This document shows positions 23,371-34,830 of a stretch of 64,000 nt of DNA, piece by piece (the first letter of the stretch is position 1; the number at the start of each line of letters is the position of its first letter). Under the pieces are notes generated by a model. It was not told the origin of the DNA. It worked only from the letters and a program-made list of their open reading frames with translations, and made no database searches. Position numbers and translations under genes: made by a program. Origin of the DNA: Whitmania pigra (taxonomy: Eukaryota; Annelida; Clitellata; Hirudinida; Haemopidae); NCBI GenBank assembly GCA_021613335.1, contig JAJTWR010000032.1:745001-809000 (forward strand). The letters run 5' to 3'.

Positions 23371-23754
23371 AAGAAACCGTCACTATTTTGCGGACATACG
23401 CATTTTTACCAACACAAATTTTTCTTATGATTTACTTTAATGAATAAACAATCACTTTCATTTTAAGGTTCCAATTGTTGCCGTTCATTGAAATTTGTAA
23501 CAAATAATGTAATTTTATTGCTTGTTTGTGATTGGTCACAAAATTATTTTTTATTCTGCGACACGTATGAAAGAATCTTTACATCATTGTTAAACTGTGA
23601 ATTTTACTGTTAACGAAAATGAGAAAATTTATGATTATAACAATGAAAAATGACGAAACAAATGACTATAGAACGTGGTAAAACTGACTACTATTTGACA
23701 ATGGAAGAGTAGTGACAACACATCTCCGCTATCACGTGTATAGTATAAAAATAA

Positions 23755-25015
23755 TTCAAATTTGAAATGAGGCTGTTTTCCGAGATAGTGCGAATAATTT
23801 GAGCGTTATTAACCTGAAAAATAAGTGTCTGATGGCAAAGGCCTTGGAAATTTAAAATACAGAAATTAAATATCTTTAAAATGAGACCTTTGTCAAAACA
23901 TTTAGTTAAGTCTAAGTTACGGTTTTAAGCATTTGAAATGAATCTGTTTATGTAGTTCGTAAAATTAGTGCGTAAACTTTGAGCGTTAATAAACCTGAAA
24001 AATAAGTGTCTGATGGCAAAGGGCTTGTCAACTTGATAAAGATAGGTTAAATCTCTTTAGAATGAGACCTTTGTCGAAATATTTAGTTAAGTTTAAGTTA
24101 CTGTTAATTGCATTTGAAATGAGGCTGTGTTCCGAGGCAGTGAATACAATTAGTGCGTAAACTTTGAGCGTTAATAACCTGAAAAATAAGTGTCTGATGG
24201 CAAAGGGCTTGCCAAATCGATAAAGATAGTTTAAATATCTTTAAAATGAGACCTTTGTCGAAATATTTAGTTAAGTTTAAGTTACTGTTAATTGCATTTG
24301 AAATGAGGCTGTTTTCCGAGGTAGTGAGTACAATTTGAGCCTTAATAACCTGAAAAATAAGTGTCTGATGGCAAAGTCTTTGGAAATTTAAAAAAATGAG
24401 ATTAAATATCTTTAAAATGAGGCCTTTGTCGAAACATTTGGTTAAGTCTAAGTTAAGGTTTTATGCATTTGAAATGAGTCTGTTTTTCCATATAATGCGT
24501 AAAGTTTGAGCTTCAATAACTTGAAAAATAAGTGTCTGACGGCAAAGTGGTTAGAAATGTGAGAAAGATAGATGCTATGTCTTCAAAATGAGAATTTACT
24601 CAAAAAATATAGTTTAGTCTAAGTGACAGTTTTTTGCAGTTGAATTAAGGCTGTTTTTATAGACTGATTTTAGTGCGCGATGTTTGAGCATAAATATCTT
24701 GAAAAATATAGGTTTTTACGCAAAGAGCTTGCTAATGTGATAAAGTTGGAATATATCTCTTTAGAATGAGATCTTATTCGAAAAACTTTGTTAAGTGCAA
24801 GTTACGGTTAATTGCTCTTGAATTAAAGGCTGTTTTTCTAGGCTGATTTTAGTGCGTGATGTTTGAACATAAATATCTTGAAAATTATAGGTTTTTACGC
24901 AAAGAGCTTGCTAATGTGATAAAGTTGGATTATATCTCTTTAGAATGAGATCTTATTCGAAAAACTTTGTTAAGTGCAAGTTACGGTTAATTGCTCTTGA
25001 ATTAAGCTGTTTTAG
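23755..25015 (+). repeat. Satellite array, seven units of about 170-185 bp
   Basis: Units recur with the core aataagtgtctgatggcaaag near 23821, 24001, 24186, 24355 and 24525, and more diverged near 24700 and 24880. Each also carries gaaatgaggctgttttcc-like and gagacctttgtcgaaa-like segments. Divergence rises towards the right end. Confidence 0.9.
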
Positions 25016-25331
25016 TGTCTGATAGCGTTTTGAACGTCCGATAGCTTCACGGGAGTGTTTTCAGTATTAACTTAAGTTGTATTATCATGACTTTCGAGTG
25101 TCGTTATTGCAATAAAAAATATAATAGATATAGATAATATAATATAAAATTTAATTAAAGGTTTACCGATATGTCGCGAGGTGTCTCTACTAAATTTTTA
25201 AAATTTGACATGACTAGAAGTTTTTAGATTCAAAACAACTCTAAGATGAATCCATGCTTAGCAATCCGGCGATTATGGACATTATTTGCATATGGATTCT
25301 GCAAAAATCGGAGTCACTTAACAGAATCTTT

Positions 25332-25555
25332 AATTAAATATTATTTATTTCATTATTAATATAATCCTATTATTATAATAATACATATCGTTTCGTTTAC
25401 ATAACTAAAACTAATTAACAAGTACAAGTCATCTTAGTTATATAATTAAATATTATTTATTTCATTATTAATATAATCCTATTATTATAATAATACATAT
25501 CGTTTCGTTTACATAACTAAAACTAATTAACAAGTACAAGTCATCTTAGTTATGC
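25332..25555. repeat. Near-perfect 112-bp tandem duplication
   Basis: The units 25332-25443 and 25444-25555 look identical, so this duplication is recent. AT-rich, without coding content. Confidence 0.9.
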
Positions 25556-25689
25556 AACGGACCTTAACCAAATAAATAAATAATTAAATGGCGATAGCCC
25601 CTCATCGGTTACCTCGAACCTCAGAACTAATCGCCGACTTTGAAGTGATAACGCCGACTTCCCACTTTGAAGTGAAACAGCCAAATTCC

Positions 25690-26750
25690 CACGGGTTGGG
25701 GTTTTGAGTATTTATCTATAAAATGCAACAATTGTAGAAATAATTTTGTTAATTGTTCTCAAGTGTAATAATAAGTTAGGTGATGATGATTATTATAAAA
25801 TAAAACTCATTTTTTATTTTTATCATACTTAATTTTTTTTAATAGCCTAATAATGACCATCATAAGCAGTGTGGTCACTAGTCGGGTCTTCAGCAAATTC
25901 AATCGTTTGGTATTTTGCGGAATTGCACGAATATCATCAATGATTGGCATCTCGTTAACTTTCTTAAATTGAATCCGCAGATATCCGAAATTCATTGACA
26001 AACCCACTCTCCTCAAAACTCTGTCGCGTCCTCTTTCCATACAAGTCGCTGGCACCCTTTTTCCTTCTTCTACAACCCTAGGTGTTATTTTTGAGTTGCA
26101 CTTCACCTTCCTGCAATCACCTCACCTGGGCACATCCGTTCGCTACTATCCATCGGCACTTCTGCCCTTGAACATAGCCTTGCTCTCTCTCGTCTCCAGA
26201 CCATTGCAATTCCCTTCTTTGTGATACATCTGCCTTTAAAATACATTTCTTACAAAGTGTCCAAAACAAGTTTAACAAACTTGTTTTTCCCAACCCCACC
26301 CCCCAATAGTACGGACTGACTGAAGCAAATGCACTGGTTGCCGATTCATATCGTATCACCTTCAAACTCGCCCTCATGACACATCACACTCTAGTGACAT
26401 CCAGCCCACTTTATCTCCATCACTTTATAGGTCGCCGCCAAACACATGATCATCCACCATTCATCTTCAACCAATCAATAGGTCATCATAGTCAACAGAG
26501 GCTTCTTTTATGCCTCCCCTTGTAAGAGCCCACCCATCTCTGGAGCTCTTCAAGCGTCACCTGAAGACTCATCTCTTTAGGACTTCAAGGGACAACGAAA
26601 ACACAAAGTCTTTCTGACGATATGCACATGGCAATATTATTGTTATTACGAATTTCATCCCAATATTAAGACTCTTCTCAAGGGTGTTGAGTTTTTATTT
26701 ATCAAATAAAATAATTGTAGAAATAATTTCGTTAATTGTTCTCTAACTGT
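25690..26750 (+). pseudogene. L2-like LINE, polymerase C-terminus and 3' tail, decayed
   Basis: With frameshifts, the plus strand reads MHWLPI (26330s), SPLYLHHFIGRRQTHDHP and then LELFKRHLKTHLFRT (about 26545-26590). These match the conserved end of L2-clade reverse transcriptases (LHWLPV...RI.FK, ...FK..LKTHLF). The block just before the 3' end (gtagaaataatttcgttaattgttctc, about 26715) is repeated at about 25735, showing a second LINE 3' end abutting on the left. Minus-strand ORFs over it are shadows. Confidence 0.6.
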
Positions 26751-27526
26751 GTTGTGGGGCACTTAAAATTTCTTTCGACAGGTGAAGTGGCTTCGAGATG
26801 AAATTTTTGGATCGTCAATAATTGTGCGAATTACTGACACAGAAAGTATTTTAATTGAAAATTTACTGAGCAATTGAGGGACCGAAGCGAGCTGAGAAAG
26901 CTGACCACTGGAGTGATGAGAGGATCCAGTGATTGGTGGGATGGTGTAACGTAATGTGTGTGCTATGCGATGACCTATATAATGATTCATTACGAGTCAC
27001 TTATATGACATAAAGCTAAATGTTATTTTTGGAGCATCCTTTCCAAAGATGCGTAATGAATAATAACGCGGATTTGTAGTGAGGCTGTAGTTAGGTTTCT
27101 TGTTTACATTGAATAATTTCGAGCAACAGTATTCCCATCATTCTTAGAGACATCTCGATAAACCTCATAACATTTAACATAAATTTGCAAACATTTGTGA
27201 CATTTAGAATTTATTTATTTATTGGCGTTATTAATGTTATTTTTTAAATAACTTAATATTATTTTTAAAGTACTATATTATCAATATGTATTGGAAAACA
27301 CTTACTTTTAATCAATTTTAATCACTTTAAGTGGAGCTAATTTTGTTTATGGGGTGGAGCTATCTCCCTTATTTTTCATCTCATTAAGACTGAGTGCAGC
27401 TCGGACGGTTTTACCGGAGGAAACCTCTGAAAGACCTAGGTTAACAAACTAAAGGAAAGGCTGGACTTTGTTAACGTTTAGTTCAATAACAGGTTTGCGG
27501 TAGTTATTATTTTTTCTTTGCTAAAG
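26751..27526. other. Spacer, nothing recognised
   Basis: No supported gene. A 75-codon minus ORF (26763-26990) has no recognisable domain. Confidence 0.45.
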
Positions 27527-28540
27527 ATGACTCAGTTGTATAATGTGTCTATAGAATTTGAAATTTGGAAAATAAAAGAAGAGGATGAGACATGTTCCAG
27601 ATTTGTGAGGAGAAGAGGTGATTTCCATTAGAAAGATCACATAACAAGAAACTACTATTGCAACAGAAGTGGCACCAGAAGAGTACTACTTAGCAGGAAA
27701 CGTTACATTAAAATCCAGGGTTCTTGAAAGATTGGAAATGTTTGCTCTGCTGCAATTAGGTTAAAGATTTTCAGTGCAGGCAAATAGGGTTTATTACTTT
27801 GTTTGTATTGCAAATGTAATGATTAATTTATGTTGACATTTCAGGGCAAGTAACAGCTTATTATTTTAAAGAACATAGAGGGCACAAACATGAGCTATTG
27901 TCAGCAAATTAATAGCCAAGGATCGTCAACCCAGTCTAGATGAACTGAAATGACGCTTCCATGTGTTACTTGCATCGGCACCCCGTCATAATAGCCCGGC
28001 GACAAAATAGCCCCGTCAAAATAGCACCATCAAAACATAAAATTCATTTCATTTAATCAAATTTGAAATAAGTTATAGGTTAATGTATCAACTCATATAA
28101 ATATTTTTTTTATAAAGATACATTGACGGGAATGTTTTGACGAGGCTATTTTGTCGCTGGGCTATTTTGACGGGTCACCACTTGCATCAGTGCTGCAGTC
28201 AATTGACAGTGATCTTTCTAAGGCCAAGATTGCTGTTGATCACATGACAAAGTTGGATGCAGTGCTGAAGATACCACAGGTCACCTGTGATCAAATAAAA
28301 ACGAGTAAAGAACCTCATAACAAAAAAATTACACCTGAAAGATTTTTCAGATCTACTAAAAAGCACAAACGAGATTTAAGGAGGTCACTACTAAAACCCA
28401 CAAAGGCAGATCAGGACAGAATATTGGAAACTCTGGGGGGCAATGTAGAAATAATATCAACAAAACCCTCAACTGATCACGATTATGAAGCAGGAGGAAA
28501 CAATTCGTTCATCAATTTTGAGCATTCGTATGCACGATAG
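27527..28540 (+). pseudogene. Decayed Mutator-like (MULE) transposase-related gene
   Basis: Exon-like blocks follow in order. The first, 27527-27628, reads MTQLYNVSIEFEIWKIKEEDE, then FVRRRGDFH, then a stop. Next comes YYCNRSG, IKIQGS, stop, KIGNVCSAAIRLK. Then, after a possible intron ending tttcag near 27843, GQVTAYYFKEHRGHKHE. Last is a 3' frame (to 28540) with SDLSKAKIAVDHMTKLD and a basic FRSTKKHKRDLRR stretch. The order F..WK / FV / C.RSG / K.QGS.KI / Y...H.GH resembles FAR1/MULE-derived proteins of animals. Several stops are present, and a MITE lies inside. AATAAA near 28609 could be its poly(A) signal. Confidence 0.5.
27977..28179. mobile_element. Short GGCACCCCGTC element with perfect 9-bp target duplication
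   Basis: 203 bp, starting GGCACCCCGTCATAATAGCC and ending GGGCTATTTTGACGGGTCACC-like sequence, flanked on both sides by ACTTGCATC (27968-27976 and 28180-28188). It interrupts the Mutator-like gene relic. It is the same family as 6865-8089, and the AT-rich core is nearly identical. Confidence 0.9.
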
Positions 28541-28696
28541 TATTACCCTGGGACAAGTATTTTTAATCTTTTGTTGAAATATGTTTTGTTTTTGTTTATT
28601 TGTTGAAGAAATAAAACACCTTCCTGAGTTTTTGGGACCCATGAGTTTATTTGATTAAAAGACCTTTGCTGTCAGCGAACTTTCGTCGTTAATACT

Positions 28697-28829
28697 AAAA
28701 ACGGTAGATCGGTGGCGGTGCATGCTGATTGGCTTACAGTTTGTTTACAAATTAATATTCAAATTTCTGACAGTTGGTTTGGATTGCATGCTTTTATTTC
28801 GACTCCTTGTACGTGCTTGTGGATTTACT
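28697..28829 (-). repeat. Inverted repeat, right copy (partner 20967-21096)
   Basis: Reverse complement of the left copy; see that entry. Confidence 0.75.
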
Positions 28830-29644
28830 ATGCAGTCATAAAATCGATCAACTGATCTACTGACTATCTCATTGATATAAACTCTCGCTGATACAACTTT
28901 AATGAGTTGTGATGTTGTTGTGATGAAACATTTACGAAAGTTATTTAAATGTCTTGGAGCAGCAAAAAATTAAATGTGGGTCTTTCTAAGATTCCGATGA
29001 GAACATACCTGGCCCTATCATATCAGATGAGATGATCTTTATTTAATTGTCAGTTTCATTGGTAAAATAATGGAAGAGGTATGGCTGAAAACAGCCTCTG
29101 TTGCAACAGTCAAAATTTGATAAAACAACTGCCTATGGTCATTTAAAGAATGATGAAGCTATTGTTTCAACATTTGAATTATTCAAAACAAATCATATTT
29201 TCATTATTCAATCACAAATCACTAATCACAATAAAATGTCAAACGAAGAATATTACTCGAGTATTTGATGATGATTGGACCCAATTTGCTGAAGATGAAT
29301 TCGATTCTTGTGCCGACCAACATGTCATATTTTGCTAAAAGTGTGAGGAATTGACGGGAGACTTGTCGAAAGTTGTGTATACGTTACACCTGACAATAAC
29401 AAATACTATATTTTGCACAATACAATATGCACAACACAATTTTTATTTGAAATTGCTAAGCTATTCTCAATTTATGACAAATTACGACATTAACGCGACT
29501 ACGCGTTTTTTAAAATCTTGTTCAACAAAATTTAATAGTCGAGATTTTTTTCAATAGTTTTAATGTTATTGGTTATTTTTTCATTTATTTATTAAATTGC
29601 AGGTTAAACGTACGAATTGGAGCTTCCCTGCAACGGAAGGAGAG
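28830..29644. other. Spacer, nothing recognised
   Basis: Short plus-strand ORFs (29150-29338, 29351-29557) show no recognisable domain. Confidence 0.45.
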
Positions 29645-30012
<368 letters not shown>

Positions 30013-30402
30013 CCTTTTTAAATTGCAGAATTTAAAGCAATTGCTTGCATTTGAACAGTTTCAAGTTTGATGTTAAGATATTCAATAGGTTAATCAAAAC
30101 TTTTGTTATTTTTTTCATTAACATAAATTAAATATAAATGAAGTTCATTTTCTATTCCAATCCATATTTTATCATCTCAGTCGTTACATTTGTAATGTTA
30201 ATTCATTGTTTAAAAACAAAACTTACAACATAAAGACGTTTTTTATTCTAAAACACGACGCACAACGTTATGTATTAATCGTTTAGTATTTCGTATGTAT
30301 TCATAATGTTATCATGAAATATGTCAGCAAAGGAAAATTAATAAAAGATTTATTGATTATATTTATTTGATTTTCAGTCAAACTGACTTAAATTCCGAAT
30401 CT

Positions 30403-31852
30403 TCAACATTCCACAAAACTTGAGCCAAAAACTTGAATTTCACAAATGCATAGGTTCACACCAGCCACGTCTGGATGGAGGACGACAAACCTCGCAGGAG
30501 AGACTGTCGAAGAACAGTTTATGCTGATCCACGCTGCAGTGCTTGGCCCGTTGAAATAACCACAGCGTCGATAACCACTTGCTAAGGGTGGCCTAAAAGG
30601 CCAAGATTCATTTGTAACTCCGACTGTTATATTATGCAACCTAGTATCTGCAGGTAATTAATCATAAAATTAGTCCAAATATTAGTAAGTACCGCGACCA
30701 CACGAACTTGAATAACTCAGCGTTCTTAAGAATCGTTTAAGTATAAAATGAGTTTTGAATTAATTAGATGTGACTCAGCAAATAATTAAGAGCATCATGG
30801 TTTGATATTTTTGTTGATACAATTTGCCTTCATAAATTACAACACCATAATTGTGTTATTAATTGTAAATATTAATGTAAATTTTTAAACAGAAGACAGA
30901 AAAGATCTCAACTTTTCAAAGTATGCTAGCACAAAACAAATATTAGGCACAAAAATAACTAAATGTTACAAAAATAATCAAATGTTACAAAATTCTGAAA
31001 ATACCATTAAGCCTGAAACCCACCCATTGCGTAATTTTTTGTAGAGCATGTCAACAATCTGATTTCATTGACCATTGTCAATGACTTGAGTTTAACTGAA
31101 AACCAGTTGATTCGTCCAGTTGTGTTGTACGAGAGGCTACATCCACATGCATATGGATCCGTATTTATCAAATCATCAACAGCCAACCAGGAAAAAAGTG
31201 GCTGACTGTTAATGTTTAAGGTTGAACTCTGGCAAGTTGGTCTGTTGAGGGCCAAATTTCTGCTCAGGACGACTGAGTTGTATTCATTATTAGATAGATT
31301 AAAACAGCATCAGAATCTCAGCATAAACAAAAGTATACAACAAAAGTCTTATTAAATTTTAATAATAACTCAATTGTAATTGGGCTAATATTTATTAATA
31401 GCTTTTTGTTAACTCGAATTATAATTAAATAATATGACGATTCTTACCTCCACTGTCACAACGCCTGCTCTCTGGATTAATCTGTTTAACGATCGATAAA
31501 TGATTAAAAGATGCTGAATGAAAATAACACTTTAAATTACCTGGTAGAGTTTGCATGCTGATCCTTCAATAATCTTGTATGGCAGAGTTCGAAACATGTG
31601 ACATTCGTCATTTGGCAGTTGGTTGAAACTGACGCATTCTTCATTCAAATGGCACATGTATGAACATAGCACTTCTTTTGGTACACAATTTAATACAAGG
31701 TTTCCAAAGACACTCGACAAAGATGTCACCATGAACGGAGGATCAAAAGGACATCCTGGTTTGTTGTTGCAATCCAGGATTGGATTGAAATTGTAGCAGT
31801 AAAGACATACTAGACGAAGGATGAAAATAGATGATATCTTTTGGAGCTCCAT
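30403..31852 (-). CDS. PF5: divergent secreted PAN/apple plus F-type-lectin-like protein
   Basis: Exons are 31852-31541, 31481-31448, 31272-31024 and 30647-30403, about 279 aa, with phases 0, 1 and 1. The start MELQKISSIFILRLVCLY gives a signal peptide at the position used by the paralogues; the frame is open further upstream. The PAN-like module has EVLCSYMCHLNEEC, DECHMF and ACKLYQ. The linker is INPESRRCDSG. The FTP part has NLALNRPTCQSST, LAVDDLINTDP and LCICEIQVFG. It is the most divergent member: the conserved ECSHT is CGCSLSY, so the F-type His is lost, and no RxD follows. The fold is probably kept, while classic fucose binding is unlikely. Confidence 0.83.
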
Positions 31853-31924
31853 GGAATAACAACAAATTCTAAGCAAAGGAAACCGTTGTCTAACGCGAGT
31901 TCTGGAACCGAATTTTAGTGGCAA

Positions 31925-32719
31925 TGATCTCTAGGCAGGTGAAATTATTCTTTTAAAAACTAAGTTGCATTTCAAGCATTGTTTTGTTGTTGAAAATTAT
32001 AAAAAAAAAACGGACTAATTTACATTCCATTTTTCTTTCATTGTAGACTTTTTAAAATGCACCCAAAACGATGACAGATGATAGATGGAGAAGAAACACG
32101 AATTCAAACTTGGAAAATTTTGTTGAAATTGCTTTTAGCAGTTATATAATGTATGAAGTTTAGTTTACTAGTAGCGGTTAACTACCATATTTTATAGTTT
32201 AGTAATTGAAACAAATAATTTGAAATAAAATCATGTTTGAATTTTACAGGTAATGCTAAAGTGGCATTTGAAATACACCTTTTATTATTTGGATGGAAAA
32301 GCTGTCAGAAAAAGAATGACTTTCTGACTTTGGTTTCACAGAATCTTTGCTTTCAGAACAGCGAATGAATGGTTGACGAGAAACATTGCTTTTACACTCT
32401 GTGAACTCCAAAGCGATTTAACAGCGTTTTTCAAAATTATTTTGAGACAGGGATAGACTAAGAATGAAGAAAAATTTCCATATAACAAAAAGTCAGTTAA
32501 TGAAAGAAAATAGTAAAAGTTATTTCAAAATCCACATAGTCGGCATGTGCTAACATGTTGACTCGAAATTTAAGTCAACATATGGAAAACGTGACGTGAA
32601 ATTTTCTAAAGCCAGCCTTATTTATAAATAATATTGCAGTGATTAAAACAAAAGAATTATTCTCAAATCTACATACAGTAATCCAAGTATATAGGATATG
32701 AAGGCACTTCTTAATAGAT
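31925..32719. other. Spacer, nothing recognised
   Basis: AT-rich, with no ORF or repeat I can support. The PF5 promoter should lie at its left edge. Confidence 0.45.
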
Positions 32720-33034
32720 TCACCATTTACAAAGCGCCCCTACCAGAGGGCGCCTTCTGGCGGTGCGAGCTGGATTGCGAACACGACACGTTTCGGCTAT
32801 TGCTTCCACCGTCGTTCGTAGGAACGCAACCCTCTGAGCCAACTCGCCCACTTTATTTCTAAGCACTTTAAAATGAATGTCTTGTCTTAGTCTGACTAGT
32901 GAGTCGTATTTAGGGATTTTTTTAAGTTGAAATAATTTTATATTACGAATTATCCGGTCATGGAGTACCCCATTCAATACAGAACACCTCTCTAATCTGG
33001 TTATTCCCCAAGCAAGTTGTGCAATGGCCGCCAA
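32720..33034 (-). other. Unidentified 104-codon ORF
   Basis: A relatively GC-rich open frame, basic, with a long helix-like stretch (LRQDIHFKVLRNKVGELAQRV) and an Arg-rich C-terminus. There is no signal peptide and no recognisable domain. Higher GC than the flanks and a neighbouring tRNA-like repeat suggest retroelement remains, but this is not shown. Confidence 0.3.
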
Positions 33035-33192
33035 ATTCGAGGCAAATTAGGTGCCCATCAGCTCCGCATGTCATTCAATGAAGACAAAACATAAAGAGTC
33101 ATGTGCCAAGCAAATCAAAATTACAATTTACAACTAGCAGGCCATATTACGTTCAACAGGACATACGTTGTTATGCTTGTGCGCCCGCACGG

Positions 33193-33264
33193 CTCTCACG
33201 ATGGCAGCGGATTCGAACCCTGTTGCGGGTGCACCGTCTTAATCATCTAACTATGCAACGGGAG
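33193..33264 (-). other. 72-nt tRNA-like sequence (tRNA-derived SINE head or tRNA pseudogene)
   Basis: The minus strand reads CTCCCGT... and ends ...GTGAGAG; these pair over 7 bp with one mismatch and two G-T wobbles. It contains an A-box-like TTGCATAGTTAG and a perfect B box GGTTCGAATCC at tRNA spacing. The T arm needs a bulge, and the anticodon arm does not fold well, so it is not called a functional tRNA. Confidence 0.4.
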
Positions 33265-33900
33265 TTAATGAAACAATACCTTGTTTTGTTTTACGTTTTG
33301 GTTTTAGGTTCAGATTTTTGTTGTCAGGCTCGTTTGCAGCGTCTTAACGTAAAACGCAAAATTAAGTCTTTTAAAGAATTACATCGTTGATCGAACCTAA
33401 AAAGTGTGCCTGCGTGAAATGGATTGAGTCATTAGATAGGGCTTTCCTTTGAAATAAACTACAACTTGATGTTGGGTCTGTTTATGAGGAATCTTTTTAG
33501 GAAGTCGGGTTTCTCAGGCAAATAAACTATCTTTTATATTAAATTTTGTATACTTGTTTAAATTATATTTTAATAATTACTCTGTTTATTTAAGCTCATT
33601 ACATTATTTGAAACTTGTTAATCAGCTAATTGTTTTAGTAAACTATGTCACTTTCCGATGATGATGAATCGTGTTAAACTTGGTTTGAATATATTTTAAT
33701 GAAAAAAAATTAAAATGTTTTTTTTATAAGTTTCCATTTGAAATGTATACAATTCCTGACATTAATTAAACTTAAAAAAATTGAAATGTCATAATGTTCA
33801 AACTTATCATTAGTAAACTCAACAAATTTTTACTATTAAATATGAATGTGATTGAAACAATATGATAAGCACTTAAGTGATTCATTTATATTATCTTGCA
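33265..33900. other. Spacer, nothing recognised
   Basis: The 95-codon plus ORF at 33103-33390 runs across the tRNA-like sequence and has no recognisable domain. The rest is AT-rich. Confidence 0.45.
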
Positions 33901-34671
33901 TCACTTGGGAAGGTATTGAATTTGCCACATGCATGGTTTATCCAGTATGTAACTAATGGCTGTCGTCGAAGGCTCAAAAGATTCTTCATCAATTTGTGAT
34001 GCTTCACCTGCAAGCTGAAGCGAACAGGGTCGTTTTGACGACGTGTCATAAGTAAAGGAATTACATCTTCTACTTCCAATGCAATATAACACACACAGCT
34101 TCATGGTGTCGTAGAACACGTTCGTCAATCCTTTAATTTTTTTGCCTGGAATCTGTTTCCAACATAAATCACCTGGAATAATGTAAACTTTTGTAGAAAT
34201 TAATTTATAATTTGTTTGAGTCATTTTACTAAATGTAAAGAGACTTGAAATAAATATAAAATTAAAAAACTCTTAAATAATTCCAAATTGATTTTAAATA
34301 ACCATTGTAAAACTCATCCCTTTTGAGCTCAAAAGTCTTCAAAGTACTGCTTTGATATTTGGGTACTGGCTTTAACTCCAGTTCCATTTGCAAGTAACAT
34401 TTATTGGTGGAGTTGTCAAAACCGGCTATTTTGCAGTTATCTAGATATAAACATTCTCTTTGGCAACCTTTCAGTAGATGTGCACCTACCTCGATGAGGC
34501 CTTCATATGCGTCTTTGAGTTCAAGCCATATATAATCACCTGTTCGTAATATATTTTTATAATTTATATAGCATCACGCATTTGAAAAGTATTTTTTATT
34601 ACAAGTTATTGCTAACCTTTCATCGAGTGGAATAAAGTAATGCAACCCAGAATTATAACAACAAATTTCAT
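33901..34671 (-). CDS. PP1: secreted two-PAN protein
   Basis: Exons are 34671-34617 (55 nt), 34539-34303 (237 nt) and 34172-33901 (272 nt), about 187 aa, with both introns in phase 1. Exon 1 is a signal peptide (MKFVVIILGCITLFHSMKG). Exon 2 is a four-cysteine PAN-like module (YEGLIEVG, CQRECLYLDNC, NKCYLQMELELKPVP, LKTFELKRDEFYNG). Exon 3 is a six-cysteine module (GDLCWKQIPGKKIKGLTNV, CVLYCIGSRRC, FTYDT, SYILDKPCMWQIQYLPK). The fold assignment rests on the PAN/apple cysteine and YD/FD pattern. By family it is probably an adhesion or ligand-binding protein. GCATTTATCGCC at 34819-34830 upstream is the shared promoter motif. Confidence 0.8.
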
Positions 34672-34818
34672 TTCTCTGCAAAAATTAAAATTTTTATAAT
34701 TAAAAGTAATTGACATATAAATTAGCTTAAATGAAAATAATTCAATTTACGAAAATAGATTATATAAAATTGAAATTTTCTTGAGCAGACTTGAAAGTTT
34801 CTGGTTTGAATAAAAGCT

Positions 34819-34830
34819 GCATTTATCGCC
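34819..34830 (-). promoter_or_regulatory. Shared GATAAATRC box upstream of PP1
   Basis: Minus strand GGCGATAAATGC, 148 bp before the start codon. Similar boxes lie 138-165 bp before PP2, PP3, PP9 and PP11. It is probably the TATA-like core element of the PP family (inference). Confidence 0.5.

Noticed and set aside
25807..26377. Minus-strand ORFs 25807-26106 and 26117-26377
   Set aside because: Antisense to the plus-strand L2-like reverse transcriptase blocks (LHWLPI, LKTHLF).
30403..30639. Reading PF exon 4 frames as separate small genes
   Set aside because: They begin mid-exon after a clear AG acceptor and only complete the FTP fold together with exon 3; phases match in all five paralogues.
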